From assembly GCA_002505345.1 (NCBI GenBank), contig DAUY01000011.1, positions 122,458 through 186,457 on the forward strand: a stretch of 64,000 bases of DNA. The letters are read 5' to 3'. The notes under the pieces were generated by a model, which was not told the origin of the DNA, searched no databases, and saw nothing but the letters and a program-made list of their open reading frames with translations. Made by a program: the position numbers and the translations under genes. Source of the DNA: Methanomassiliicoccaceae archaeon UBA370. GTDB lineage: Archaea; Thermoplasmatota; Thermoplasmata; Methanomassiliicoccales; Methanomethylophilaceae. Below are positions 9,242 through 17,943 of this stretch, piece by piece; the stretch's first letter is position 1; the number at the start of each line of letters is the position of its first letter.

Positions 9242-11764
9242 ATGTACGCGAACGAGCGGAAATTCAGGAAGACTGTGTTATTGCTTGTCGCAACGGCATT
9301 CTTGGCGCTGGGCCTCGGCGCCTCGGCAATGTTCGTCAACGACATCGAAGAAGCCTCTGCAACAGCTTCCAACATAGACGCCCAAATCGGAGATTTTACT
9401 TATGATTTAAACATCACAAATAGTACGGCTACGGTCAAAGGCCTAAGTGCTGACGGGACGCCGAAGAATTCTGTCACGATTCCTGCTTCCGTAGTATATT
9501 CTTCAACTTCCTACGCGGTCGTTTCCATTAACTCCTATGCCTTCAGTAACAATGAGACCCTGACTTCTGTCAGCATTGAGGGAGTAGTGAGCATATTCAC
9601 CGGAGCTTTCTCGAACTGCACATCGCTTATTTCGATTGCTTTGCCAGATATGACCTCTGTGGTAGCATCGGATTCGTTCTCCGGTTGCACCAGCCTCAAT
9701 TCCTTGGTGCTTTTCGGCAATTCGGTGACCGATTATACCAATGTGATCAATTTGCTCCCGGAAACCATAACATCGGTGGCATTCGACAGCACGGCCGAGG
9801 TCAGTCTCGAGAGCATTGCATCGATCGAGCGTATCACCAAGATCGGTATACTGGAATCTGCAGCCACCCATGACATCTCCGGGCTCACTTTCAAGAATAT
9901 GAGCGGAACTACCATCACAGATCCGGAAGATATAGAGGGCAATGTTTTCGAAGCCGAGAGCCGCACGGTCTGGATACAGATAGCAACGATCGTGCCATCC
10001 GACACCAACGTGAAGTACGAGGTGAACAGGGCAAACATGACGGCACAGGTTATTGGGCTCTATGATAACACGGCTACAGAAGCAACAATCGTCAGCTACT
10101 TCATCAGCGAAGGCGCGGCCTTCGAGGTCACCTCCATCGGCGACGATGCATTCTCTGGTTACACTCCCCTTGCATCTGTGACGATTCCGGACAGCATAAC
10201 GTCGATCGGAAGCAGTGCGTTCAGCGGATGTACTTCTCTGGCCACGGTAACTTTACCTGACGGTATAACTTCGATCAGTTCGGGCACGTTCAATGACTGC
10301 TCGTCACTGACCAGCATTACGATACCGGACGGAGTGACATCTATCGGCGACGGCGCATTCGCCGGCTGCTCTGCTTTGACTTCTGTAACTATACAGGAAG
10401 GCGTCACTTCTATAGGGAACGGGGCTTTCAACGGCTGCTCTGACTTAGAGACGATAGCGCTTCCCGACAGCCTCATTTCCATCGACGACCTGGCATTCTT
10501 CGATTCCGGGCTTACCTCTGTGACTGTGCCGAAGAATGTCTCTTCCATCGGCGACGGAGTGTTCTCCAGCTGCCTGGACCTTGAAAACGCATTCGTTGCG
10601 GATGAAAACACGAGCTATATGGACGAAGACGGAATCATGTACAGTGCAGACGGCACGACCCTTGTGCAGTATCCCTGCGCCAGGAGCGGATCGTTCGTAA
10701 TACCCGACGGCGTGACCTCCGTAGGAATGTACGCATTCGCTTGGTCTTCGGTTACATCGGTAACGATACCCAGCGACGTGGATTCCCTTGATGCTTATGC
10801 GTTCAGCTACAGCGCATCATTGACTTCCGTCACAATGCCGGACAGCATAGATATGGAGATCACGGCCTTCTCGGGATGCGATGCCCTCACCTATGTGATG
10901 ATCAGGGGAGGTGCTTCCTCGACCGTTACAGACTATACGGGAATCCTTAACAAGATCCCCGCTCCGACGACGGTTGTCGTGGACAGCCCTGCAGCGGTCG
11001 ACCTCACCAAGATAAGTGCCTTCGGCACCGTGACGAAGATACTGTTGACCGAAAACACGGTCGACTCTACCGGCCTCACGCTGAGGACAGGAGGCGAGGT
11101 TATCACCAACTCTGCCGAAAGGGCGCCGATGGCATATACGACTGCTGACCTTTCCAGGATAATATGGGACGGGGCCCCGACCGTGGCTATCCCCACGGCG
11201 ATCACGGGCCTGATTTACAACGGCTCGGAGCAGATCGGCGTAGCCTATGGCTATGACTACTATATCGGCAGCAACACGGGCACCGATTCCGGAACATATA
11301 CTGCCACGGCCATATTATCGGATACGATCAACGATACCTGGTCCGACGGAAGCACGAGCAACAAGACGGTCACATGGTCCATCGCGAAGGCCACCCTTAC
11401 CGCAACGTACTCGGGAGAGACGGTGGTTTATGGAACTGATCCGGAGCTTACCGTCACCGTAACGAGATTCGTTGGAGACGAGACCGCATCCGACGCGGAC
11501 GGCTATTCGGCCCCTACGGTCAGCAACTCCAACACCGCGGTTGGAACATATTCCCTGACACCTGCAGGAGGTTCTGCTGACAACTACGAGTTCTCATACG
11601 TGGCAGGAACTCTGACCATAGAAGCGGCCGACGATGATGATGGTGATGGTGATGATTCCGGCGATGCCGAGACCGAGGACAACACCTTCCTGTACGTCGG
11701 GGCTTCCGCCGCCGCAATAGCGATAATAGCCGCATTGGCAGTGATGGTGATAAGAAGGCGGTAA
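9242..11764 (+). CDS. BspA-like leucine-rich-repeat surface protein with MBG domains
   Basis: 840 residues with an exported-protein layout. A basic N-terminus and hydrophobic segment (about residues 10-32) form a signal peptide. About residues 50-600 hold BspA-type leucine-rich repeats of the form SVTIPDGVTSIGDGAF.GC. MBG-type beta domains cover about residues 650-790 (GLIYNGSEQIGV, SIAKATLTATYSGE). An Asp-rich stalk (residues about 795-812) and a C-terminal membrane helix ending VIRRR follow. BspA-like repeats are common in gut microbes and often mediate adhesion. The protein probably sits on the cell surface and contacts host, mucus or other cells. A terminator hairpin follows. Confidence 0.87.
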   Translation: MYANERKFRKTVLLLVATAFLALGLGASAMFVNDIEEASATASNIDAQIGDFTYDLNITNSTATVKGLSADGTPKNSVTIPASVVYSSTSYAVVSINSYAFSNNETLTSVSIEGVVSIFTGAFSNCTSLISIALPDMTSVVASDSFSGCTSLNSLVLFGNSVTDYTNVINLLPETITSVAFDSTAEVSLESIASIERITKIGILESAATHDISGLTFKNMSGTTITDPEDIEGNVFEAESRTVWIQIATIVPSDTNVKYEVNRANMTAQVIGLYDNTATEATIVSYFISEGAAFEVTSIGDDAFSGYTPLASVTIPDSITSIGSSAFSGCTSLATVTLPDGITSISSGTFNDCSSLTSITIPDGVTSIGDGAFAGCSALTSVTIQEGVTSIGNGAFNGCSDLETIALPDSLISIDDLAFFDSGLTSVTVPKNVSSIGDGVFSSCLDLENAFVADENTSYMDEDGIMYSADGTTLVQYPCARSGSFVIPDGVTSVGMYAFAWSSVTSVTIPSDVDSLDAYAFSYSASLTSVTMPDSIDMEITAFSGCDALTYVMIRGGASSTVTDYTGILNKIPAPTTVVVDSPAAVDLTKISAFGTVTKILLTENTVDSTGLTLRTGGEVITNSAERAPMAYTTADLSRIIWDGAPTVAIPTAITGLIYNGSEQIGVAYGYDYYIGSNTGTDSGTYTATAILSDTINDTWSDGSTSNKTVTWSIAKATLTATYSGETVVYGTDPELTVTVTRFVGDETASDADGYSAPTVSNSNTAVGTYSLTPAGGSADNYEFSYVAGTLTIEAADDDDGDGDDSGDAETEDNTFLYVGASAAAIAIIAALAVMVIRRR

Positions 11765-11784
11765 GCTAAAACTTTTGATTTTAA

Positions 11785-11806
11785 CCCCCGCCCATCAGGG
11801 CGGGGG
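11785..11806 (+). terminator. Hairpin terminator after the surface protein
   Basis: A perfect 9-bp stem, CCCCCGCCC-atca-GGGCGGGGG, lies 20 nt after the stop codon and is followed by a T-rich stretch (11811-11817). Confidence 0.7.
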
Positions 11807-11957
11807 ATATCTCTTTTCACTGTTTTTATACAAGTATACCAATAATATTTCAGGTATCCGTTCTTTTTAACAGCAAGGACCAGAGCGCCTCATACAATTG
11901 CTTTGCTGGCACATCGTCTTCCTATATTTTTTATATCGGAAGATCGAGAATTTTTGT

Positions 11958-12212
11958 TCACCTGATTTCGATGGCGTCGCCGCAACATAGATCGACGCAC
12001 AGTCCGCATCCGTCGCACTTCGTGGAATCGACATAAGTACGCCATCCCATCGCGGCGCTATCGTCCTGTTCTCTGTGTATAGTGCCGAGAGGGCACCTCC
12101 TCATCGGTTCGCAGTACTCTTCCAACGAAGGGCATTTTTCCATATCGATGTATGCTTCGATCTTACCGACCCCCATGGCATCATATCTACCGGGGATCTG
12201 GTTTATTAACAC
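11958..12212 (-). CDS. Small ferredoxin-like iron-sulfur protein
   Basis: 84 residues. The second half has a normal [4Fe-4S] motif, CDGCGLCVDLC. The first half has a looser cysteine set, CPSLEEYCEPMRRCP, where a second cluster would sit. The annotated start is GTG; an ATG at 12176 gives 72 residues and is equally possible, since neither has a strong ribosome binding site. It is a likely electron carrier and lies next to arsR but on the opposite strand, so any arsenic role is only positional inference. It could alternatively serve general redox metabolism. Confidence 0.7.
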   Translation of the reverse strand: MLINQIPGRYDAMGVGKIEAYIDMEKCPSLEEYCEPMRRCPLGTIHREQDDSAAMGWRTYVDSTKCDGCGLCVDLCCGDAIEIR

Positions 12213-12324
12213 TCTCCCTCACGATATTTTTTTCTCTGCTGGTCCGCTTTTCGCCCGTCCGAAAGATAAGATGTCGTAAGATCTCTCGATCTCCTCCTCC
12301 ATTCTTCAAGGTCGATTGAACAAG

Positions 12325-12334
12325 TATTAAATAT
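12325..12334 (+). promoter_or_regulatory. Probable TATA box of the ars operon
   Basis: TATTAAATAT precedes arsR. Transcription starting about 25-30 nt further on would begin inside the palindrome at 12350-12373, a geometry that fits repression by ArsR. Confidence 0.5.
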
Positions 12335-12349
12335 GACGAGTCGTAATTA

Positions 12350-12373
12350 ATTCGTATATTCGAATATGCGAAT
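12350..12373. promoter_or_regulatory. Putative ArsR operator palindrome
   Basis: The 24-nt stretch is an inverted repeat with 22 of 24 positions symmetric, centred on TTCGAA; its arms read ATTCGTATA and TATGCGAAT. It covers the expected transcription start and leader of arsR. ArsR-family repressors usually bind such AT-rich imperfect palindromes and leave when As(III) or Sb(III) binds. Confidence 0.65.
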
Positions 12374-12395
12374 ATGTAAATTCAAACGGTGTACG

Positions 12396-12728
12396 ATGGA
12401 GAATATTATCGATGTTTTGAAGGCGCTGTCCGATGAAACCAGGCTACGGATGATAAGTCTGCTGAAGGTCAGAGAGCTCTGCGTATGCGATATAATGGAT
12501 ACGCTGGAGATTACACAGACCAAGGCGTCGAGGCACCTCAAGAACCTGAAGGCCGTTGGGCTGGTGACAGACCGCCAGCAGGCCCAATGGGTGCACTATT
12601 CCATCGCGCACGGCGCCGATGACCGCCTGCTCGACGAACTGGTCGACAGGGCACGCATATCCGAACCGTACAAATCGGACCTGATAAGGCTGGAAGAGCG
12701 CAGGAGCAGATGCGGAAGGGAGTGCTGA
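12396..12728 (+). CDS. arsR: ArsR-family arsenic-responsive repressor
   Basis: A 110-residue winged-helix protein. The metal-sensing ELCVCDIM places Cys29 and Cys31 at the DNA-binding helix, as in As(III)-responsive ArsR proteins. The DNA-recognition part is ITQTKASRHLKNLKAVGLV. Two further cysteines close the protein (RCGREC). ATG 12396 is preferred over an upstream in-frame ATG at 12366 because GGTGT at 12388-12392 precedes it and the upstream ATG lies inside the operator palindrome. It probably represses itself and the acr3-arsM-arsC genes behind it. Confidence 0.9.
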   Translation: MENIIDVLKALSDETRLRMISLLKVRELCVCDIMDTLEITQTKASRHLKNLKAVGLVTDRQQAQWVHYSIAHGADDRLLDELVDRARISEPYKSDLIRLEERRSRCGREC

Positions 12729-12757
12729 AGATCCGCATGTAAATATGAGGGCATTTT

Positions 12758-13834
12758 ATGAGCGAAGAACAGAGATCGGGCATCGGTGTTTTCGAAAAGT
12801 ATCTGACGCTGTGGGTTTTGCTCTGCATGGCAGCAGGGATCCTCATAGGTAAATTCGCATCCGCGATACCGGACTTCCTGGAGTCGCTGGAGGTCGCGGG
12901 CATAAACATGCCCATTGCAATCCTGATCTGGCTGATGATCTATCCGATGATGATGAAGGTCGACTTCAAATCGGTCATGAACGTCAGGAAGCATCCCAAG
13001 GCCATCCTCATATCCACCGGTAGCACCTGGGGGATCAAACCGTTCCTTATGTTCGGACTCGCAACGCTGTTCCTGGCATTTATTTTCAAACCGCTGATAC
13101 CGGCGGACCTTGCGCAGGACTTCATAACTGGGGCCGTGATCCTGGGAGTTGCACCGTGCACCGCAATGGTGTTCGTCTGGAGCGCCCTGACCAAGGGGGA
13201 CCCGGCATACACGTTGGTGCAAGTGTCGATCAACGACATCATTATCCTTATACTGTTCATCCCGTTGGTTCAACTTTTGCTGGGAATAAACAATGTAGCC
13301 GTTCCCTGGGATACGCTGGCGTTTTCTGTCGTATTGTTCGTGGTCGTGCCTCTGGCCGCAGGTGTGGCAACTCGCATCTTGATGATAAGAAAGAAGGGCA
13401 TCGAATACTTCAACAGAAAATTCGTTCCGAAATTCGGCGGAATCACCAGCGTCGGCCTTCTGCTCACGCTCATACTGATCTTCTCTTTCCAAGGAGACGT
13501 AATAGTCGAACAGCCTCTGTTCGTTCTTCTGATCGCAGTTCCACTGATATTGCAGAACATCATCTCCTGGAGCCTCACTTACGGCCTCTGCATCTGGACC
13601 AGACAGCCGCACAGAATCGCGGCCCCTGTCTCTCTGATAGCCGCCTCTGACTTCTTCGAGCTTGCGGTCGCCGTGGCCATAGCTCTTTTCGGTCCCGGCT
13701 CGCCGGTCGTCCTGGTGTGCACGGTTGGAGTCCTTACGGAAGTACCGGTGATGCTTCTCCTGGTGAAAATCGTGAACAGGACAAGGAAAAGGTTCCCGCA
13801 GGACGTCGGTGAAGACATGGAAACGAGAGCGTGA
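12758..13834 (+). CDS. acr3: Arsenite efflux permease ACR3
   Basis: 358 residues with about ten membrane helices, of the ACR3 family (bile/arsenite/riboflavin transporter superfamily). The conserved membrane cysteine is present as GVAPCTAMVFVWS (Cys134), which is needed for As(OH)3 transport in studied members. It exports arsenite using the membrane potential. It starts 29 nt after arsR in the same operon. Confidence 0.93.
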   Translation: MSEEQRSGIGVFEKYLTLWVLLCMAAGILIGKFASAIPDFLESLEVAGINMPIAILIWLMIYPMMMKVDFKSVMNVRKHPKAILISTGSTWGIKPFLMFGLATLFLAFIFKPLIPADLAQDFITGAVILGVAPCTAMVFVWSALTKGDPAYTLVQVSINDIIILILFIPLVQLLLGINNVAVPWDTLAFSVVLFVVVPLAAGVATRILMIRKKGIEYFNRKFVPKFGGITSVGLLLTLILIFSFQGDVIVEQPLFVLLIAVPLILQNIISWSLTYGLCIWTRQPHRIAAPVSLIAASDFFELAVAVAIALFGPGSPVVLVCTVGVLTEVPVMLLLVKIVNRTRKRFPQDVGEDMETRA

Positions 13835-13872
13835 TGTGTAATCGGAAAGCAGCAGAACTTTAGGTTGGTCTC

Positions 13873-14661
13873 ATGAAAGACAAAGAAGAGATAAGAGAAT
13901 CGGTAAGAAAGGATTATTCGGATGTGGCAAGGGGAGAATCCAAAGGATGCTGCGGAGGGGGGATCGGATGCTGCAGCCCCATCGAAATCAAAGAGGCGTC
14001 TCTTATGATGGGTTATTCGGAAGATGACCTCGATGGTATCCCCACAGGGGCCAACATGGGGCTGGGGTGCGGGAATCCGATTGCGATCGCATCTCTGAAA
14101 GAGGGAGAAAGAATCCTTGACCTGGGAAGCGGGGGAGGTTTCGATTCTTTCCTGGCCAGAAGAAAGGTTGGAGCGACCGGATTGGTCATCGGGGTCGATA
14201 TGACACCGGAAATGATCAAACTAGCAAGGAATAATGCAAAAAAATGCGGTTTCGACAACGTGGAATTCCGCCTGGGAGAGATAGAGAATCTCCCTGTCGC
14301 AGATTCCTCCATCGACGTTATCATATCTAACTGCGTGATCAACCTTTCCCCGGACAAAAATCGCGTCTTCGAAGAGGCGTACAGGGTTCTGAAGAGTGGC
14401 GGGAGGCTTTCGATATCCGATGTGGTCGCCACAGCAGAAATCCCGGAAGAGGTCAGAAACGACCTGTCCAGCATTTCGAATTGCATCGCAGGAGCGGAGC
14501 AGGCGGACAGGCTGGAAGAAATGTTGAAGAAAAATGGTTTCATCAATATACGGATGGTGCCCAAAGACAACAGCAGGGAGATCATAAGAAGTTGGGAACC
14601 TGGAAGAAATTCAGAAGACTTTGTCGCTTCATATATCATCGAGGCAGAAAAACCAAAGTGA
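13873..14661 (+). CDS. arsM: Arsenite S-adenosylmethionine methyltransferase
   Basis: 262 residues with a Rossmann-type methyltransferase core: ILDLGSGGGFDSFLA (SAM motif I), GVDMTPEMI and SNCVINLSPDK. The cysteines expected for trivalent arsenic binding can be matched at SNCVINL and NCIAGAE. The N-terminus carries an extra CC...CC cluster (KGCCGGGIGCCSP). The enzyme adds methyl groups to As(III), giving methylated and volatile arsenicals. It is the third gene of the ars operon, 38 nt after acr3. Confidence 0.93.
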   Translation: MKDKEEIRESVRKDYSDVARGESKGCCGGGIGCCSPIEIKEASLMMGYSEDDLDGIPTGANMGLGCGNPIAIASLKEGERILDLGSGGGFDSFLARRKVGATGLVIGVDMTPEMIKLARNNAKKCGFDNVEFRLGEIENLPVADSSIDVIISNCVINLSPDKNRVFEEAYRVLKSGGRLSISDVVATAEIPEEVRNDLSSISNCIAGAEQADRLEEMLKKNGFINIRMVPKDNSREIIRSWEPGRNSEDFVASYIIEAEKPK

Positions 14662-14674
14662 AGGGGCCAAGAAA

Positions 14675-15076
14675 GTGAATGATAAACCCAAAGTTGCTTT
14701 CATATGCGTACACAATTCCTGCCGTTCGCAGATAGCAGAGGCCCTCGGTAAGCACTACGCGGGAGATGTCTTTGAAAGCTATTCTGCCGGCACGGATGTA
14801 GATCTGTGCATCGACAAGGATGCAGTGAGGTTGATGAAAGAGAAATACGATATCGACATGGAGAAGACCCAGTACCCAAAAAATCTGGACTCGCTTCCGA
14901 GAATCGATGTCAAGATATCGATGGGGTGCGGCGTTTCATGCCCCCATGTTCATGCCGATGTTTCAGAGGATTGGGAACTGGAAGATCCCAGGGGCAGAGG
15001 GGACGATTTTCTTCTAATGGTTATCGACCGGATCGACCTGAAGATCAGAGGTCTCATGGACAGTCTGCGATCGTGA
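14675..15076 (+). CDS. arsC: Arsenate reductase, low-molecular-weight phosphatase type
   Basis: 133 residues. The P-loop CVHNSCR (Cys11-x5-Arg17) and later GCGVSC (Cys85, Cys89) and EDPRGRG match arsenate reductases of the LMW-phosphatase fold, which reduce As(V) to As(III) through a cysteine relay with thioredoxin or a similar donor. The GTG at 14675 is chosen because longer in-frame starts would run back into arsM and lack family similarity. It feeds arsenite to ACR3 and ArsM. Confidence 0.9.
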   Translation: MNDKPKVAFICVHNSCRSQIAEALGKHYAGDVFESYSAGTDVDLCIDKDAVRLMKEKYDIDMEKTQYPKNLDSLPRIDVKISMGCGVSCPHVHADVSEDWELEDPRGRGDDFLLMVIDRIDLKIRGLMDSLRS

Positions 15077-15274
15077 ATAACTTCAGAGATCTTTGGAATT
15101 GATGACCGTGTCCGGATACGCGCCGGGAAGTCGCCCTCTCGATCGGGCGGCAGGCCATATAGTATTATATTCGGATCTCACCGAAGATTGCAACACCCGG
15201 TACATCGAATAATGGCCTTCCCCTACCGCATCGCAAGCCCGTACGGCCCGTGGGAGGATGACTTTTCGTCGGAG

Positions 15275-15934
15275 TCACTTGACCAGTACAAGAAGCATCT
15301 TGAACCGGGTCACTCCCTTCACGGAGTGCGGCACTCCTTTCGGCATGACGATGGAATCTCCTTCCTTGAGACGGAAATCCTTGCCGCCGATGACGATCTC
15401 CCCCTCTCCGTCCAAAGCCACGACGAAAGCGTCTCCCGGTGCGGTATGCGCGTTCAGGCCTTCGCCCTCGTCGATAGCGATCACAGATAAATTCAGATTA
15501 TCCCTCTTCACGAGGGTCAGATTAACCACCTGGCCGGGACGGTATTCCACCATCTCTTTAGCAGCCATCTTGGTTGAAACATCGATATTCTTGATCAATT
15601 CCCCTTCCATGGGAAGTAATATGCTTGCATACTTAACTGGTTTTGTCGCAGAAATATTCACATCGGTTTCTTCTGGGATAATGTAGACCTCGCCCGCGGA
15701 TATATCTTCAGGAGGTTCAGAACCAATGTGCAATTTCCCGCTAAGTGCCAGTATTATGTTCTGATATGGGGCCTTCATCTCGCTGATCTCCTCTCCCTCG
15801 TCCAGGAAATACACGTATATCTCGGCTGATCGGGAATAAGACACGCCATAGCTTATGGTTTGGCCCTTCCCTTCCGAAACAAGATCGTCCAATCTGAATA
15901 TTTTTGAATAACCGACCTTCCTGAAAACCGACAT
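15275..15934 (-). CDS. Bicupin protein of unknown role
   Basis: 219 residues with two cupin barrels. The first runs about residues 60-115 (LALSGKLHIGSE...SAGEVYIIPEET) and the second about 145-215 (LNAHTAPGDAFVVALDGEGEIVIGG...GDSIVMPKGVPHSVKG). The second has histidines that could hold a metal; the first appears to lack a full ligand set. It faces the ArsD-like gene across a 96-nt divergent region, so it may be a stress or arsenic accessory protein, but no substrate is evident. Confidence 0.75.
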   Translation of the reverse strand: MSVFRKVGYSKIFRLDDLVSEGKGQTISYGVSYSRSAEIYVYFLDEGEEISEMKAPYQNIILALSGKLHIGSEPPEDISAGEVYIIPEETDVNISATKPVKYASILLPMEGELIKNIDVSTKMAAKEMVEYRPGQVVNLTLVKRDNLNLSVIAIDEGEGLNAHTAPGDAFVVALDGEGEIVIGGKDFRLKEGDSIVMPKGVPHSVKGVTRFKMLLVLVK

Positions 15935-16030
15935 ATGGTCGATATGGACTTCAGGAACAATATACTTCGTCGTTCCCGTCTTTTCCGGAAAAATTGCAAA
16001 AGTAAAATACGCCTAGCACGATACCTGTCC

Positions 16031-16411
16031 ATGGACAACATACTTACGGTTTTTGATTCGGAAGGCGCACGTTCCAAGCTCCGTTCCGATTACGATAGGT
16101 TCAAGAGGTCCATGGATGCCCTTGCAAAGAACGGCATCGAACTGAAGTATGTGGACTGCAGAACGGCGGCCGATGTCGCAGGAGACGGAGAGGCGCAGGA
16201 TATCGTAGAATCCGAAGGCTTCGATTCCCTTCCGATCGCAGAATACAACGGAGTGGCGATAGCGATGGGCGAATATATTTCGGACCAGGACCTTGCAGAC
16301 TTCCTGAATGTTCCCGACGGGGTCCTGAGCGTCGACCGCTCGAAGCCTCCGGCGCTAAACGAACTGGGACCGTCATGCTCATGCGGCTCGGGCGGAACGG
16401 TTCCGAAGTGA
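16031..16411 (+). CDS. ArsD-like thioredoxin-fold protein
   Basis: 126 residues. It begins MDNILTVFDSEGA and continues FKRSMDALAKNGIELKYVDC, then SLPIAEYNGVAIAMGEY, which follows the layout of ArsD arsenite chaperones/regulators. The cysteine pair expected near residues 12-13 of ArsD is absent; cysteines instead occur mid-protein (YVDC) and at the end (SCSCGSGG). ATG 16031 matches the family start; a longer frame back to 15935 has no similarity. No arsA ATPase partner is in the window. The role in metalloid handling is inferred from similarity and location. Confidence 0.65.
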   Translation: MDNILTVFDSEGARSKLRSDYDRFKRSMDALAKNGIELKYVDCRTAADVAGDGEAQDIVESEGFDSLPIAEYNGVAIAMGEYISDQDLADFLNVPDGVLSVDRSKPPALNELGPSCSCGSGGTVPK

Positions 16412-17701
16412 TCAAAGTACCTTCCAGGACCCGGAACGGCGGCTTCCGGTTCTGACCAGGGAACCGTCAGACTTGAGGTCCGAGATATGGCGTTCGACCT
16501 GACGCCTGCTCAGGCCCATCATTTCAGACAACTGTCCTACGGTGACGTTGCGGTCGCGGGATATGGCTTCCAGTATCCTTTCGGCCACGGGGCCCCTCTC
16601 CGCTCTGGGAGCACCCCGTCCGAAGACAGAGACCTTTACGGTACCGTACCTATGGTCCTCTTCGATGACGGCTTCGTATCCCGCCGCATCTATCTCCGAT
16701 AATGCCCTGCCGAGGCCACGGCACGGAGATACCAGGCCCAGCAGCTTCGCGACTGCGGGGTTCCTGCGGTCCTTGGCACCTTTTAAAGACTGCTCCTGCC
16801 CGGCGCGGAAGATTCCTGAGTTGCAAATCGTAAGCTTGCTTTCGGTAAGTTCCACGGACACCCCGTCACCGAAATTTAAATCAGAATGTGCCAGCGCATT
16901 AATTATCAACTCTTTGACAGGTCCCGATATCTCCGGAAGATGAATATCTATCGTATCTGAGACCTCCAGATAGTAATCTGCAATATTCCCCGTCCACCTT
17001 CCATCCTCGGAGTCTAAATATTTTTCATCATCCCTGTACCGAAGTCGATAGCCGGGAAATGCCGATGATGCTGTGTAATAATCAGAAAAGAGGATCACCC
17101 CTGCGTTCGTAGGTCTTAACCACCCATTCGAATCTGCCGCAGACGAAGTAAGCGATAGAAACTCGTCGTCGCTGCGTCCCTCCCATATGTGGCCCTTGCT
17201 TTTCACCGACTTCCTGAAGGCCTTGACCGAGTCTGTTCTGATGATGGAAATGTCCAAGCACGTAGGCTCCGTGTCGGAGCCTGGGTCGATACTGTCCCTG
17301 ATCATCGATCTGATGCTTTCGGGGCAGCATCTTACGGTTTTACCCTCTGACCTTACGAACGTGCCTGTTTCGCACGAATCGCCGATGAACACCGGCCGGA
17401 CACGTCTTTCGGCAGACGGGACTTTCACAAGAAAACCATCAGGGGTTTTTACGATATCGGACCCCATCAGGATATTGGAGCTTACAACAGAACGGTCGAA
17501 AAGACCCTTTCTTATCTCGGCCATAGCCTCGTCTGAATCGGAATCGAAGCCCCCCTTGTTGATGACCCTTATAGATCCGCCGCCAGAATTCGCAAAGGCT
17601 GAATAATTTTCCCAGAATTTCAGGGGAAGGCAGTCCTGCAGGGGCATATTCTCTGTTCCCATCCCCTCCGGCCGGCTGGCCTTACCTTCCGCGTAGCGCA
17701 T
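16412..17701 (-). CDS. AlbA_2/HATPase_c_4-type putative transcriptional regulator
   Basis: 429 residues. The first part (LKFWENYSAFANSGGGSIRVINKGG) is the AlbA_2 (Schlafen-like, formerly AAA_4) DNA-binding domain. The middle has the GHKL-like section VKELIINALAHSDLNFGD...SKLTICNSG. The end has a winged helix (ISRDRNVTVGQLSEMMGLSRRQVERHISDL). Such proteins are common in archaea and bacteria as regulators of unknown signal. It ends exactly where the ArsD-like gene ends (tail to tail) and is divergent from an M18 peptidase across an AT-rich repeat array that it may bind. Confidence 0.8.
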   Translation of the reverse strand: MRYAEGKASRPEGMGTENMPLQDCLPLKFWENYSAFANSGGGSIRVINKGGFDSDSDEAMAEIRKGLFDRSVVSSNILMGSDIVKTPDGFLVKVPSAERRVRPVFIGDSCETGTFVRSEGKTVRCCPESIRSMIRDSIDPGSDTEPTCLDISIIRTDSVKAFRKSVKSKGHIWEGRSDDEFLSLTSSAADSNGWLRPTNAGVILFSDYYTASSAFPGYRLRYRDDEKYLDSEDGRWTGNIADYYLEVSDTIDIHLPEISGPVKELIINALAHSDLNFGDGVSVELTESKLTICNSGIFRAGQEQSLKGAKDRRNPAVAKLLGLVSPCRGLGRALSEIDAAGYEAVIEEDHRYGTVKVSVFGRGAPRAERGPVAERILEAISRDRNVTVGQLSEMMGLSRRQVERHISDLKSDGSLVRTGSRRSGSWKVL

Positions 17702-17754
17702 TTACGCATCCCAGAATAACAATCTCAATTCTATGATATAAAGATACCGATTAT

Positions 17755-17860
17755 AGTGTCATTTTAATAACATAATACTAAAATATTAATGACATATTTA
17801 AGACATTATTAATGACATTTTTAAATTTATTAATGTCATTTATGTGAATTATGACATATT
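17755..17860. repeat. Array of TATTAATGACAT-like motifs in a divergent promoter region
   Basis: TATTAATGACAT occurs at 17784-17795 and 17807-17818 (23 nt apart), with the variant TATTAATGTCAT at 17828-17839 (21 nt on). Related ATGACA/TGTCAT elements lie at about 17757-17763 and 17850-17856. The spacing is about two helical turns, which suits cooperative protein binding. The array sits between the AlbA_2 gene and the M18 peptidase gene; a TATA box for either could be hidden in it. Confidence 0.6.
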
Positions 17861-17943
17861 ATTTCCAAATGATATCCGATTTCTGCAATATTGCCATTGG
17901 GTAATTTGAAAAGAATCAAGTATAGCACCGTTATTGACGTGCC

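Noticed and set aside
17755..17860. CRISPR-like array
   Set aside because: Repeats are only 12 nt, imperfect and 9-11 nt apart, so they fit operators, not CRISPR. No cas gene or other array was seen in the window.
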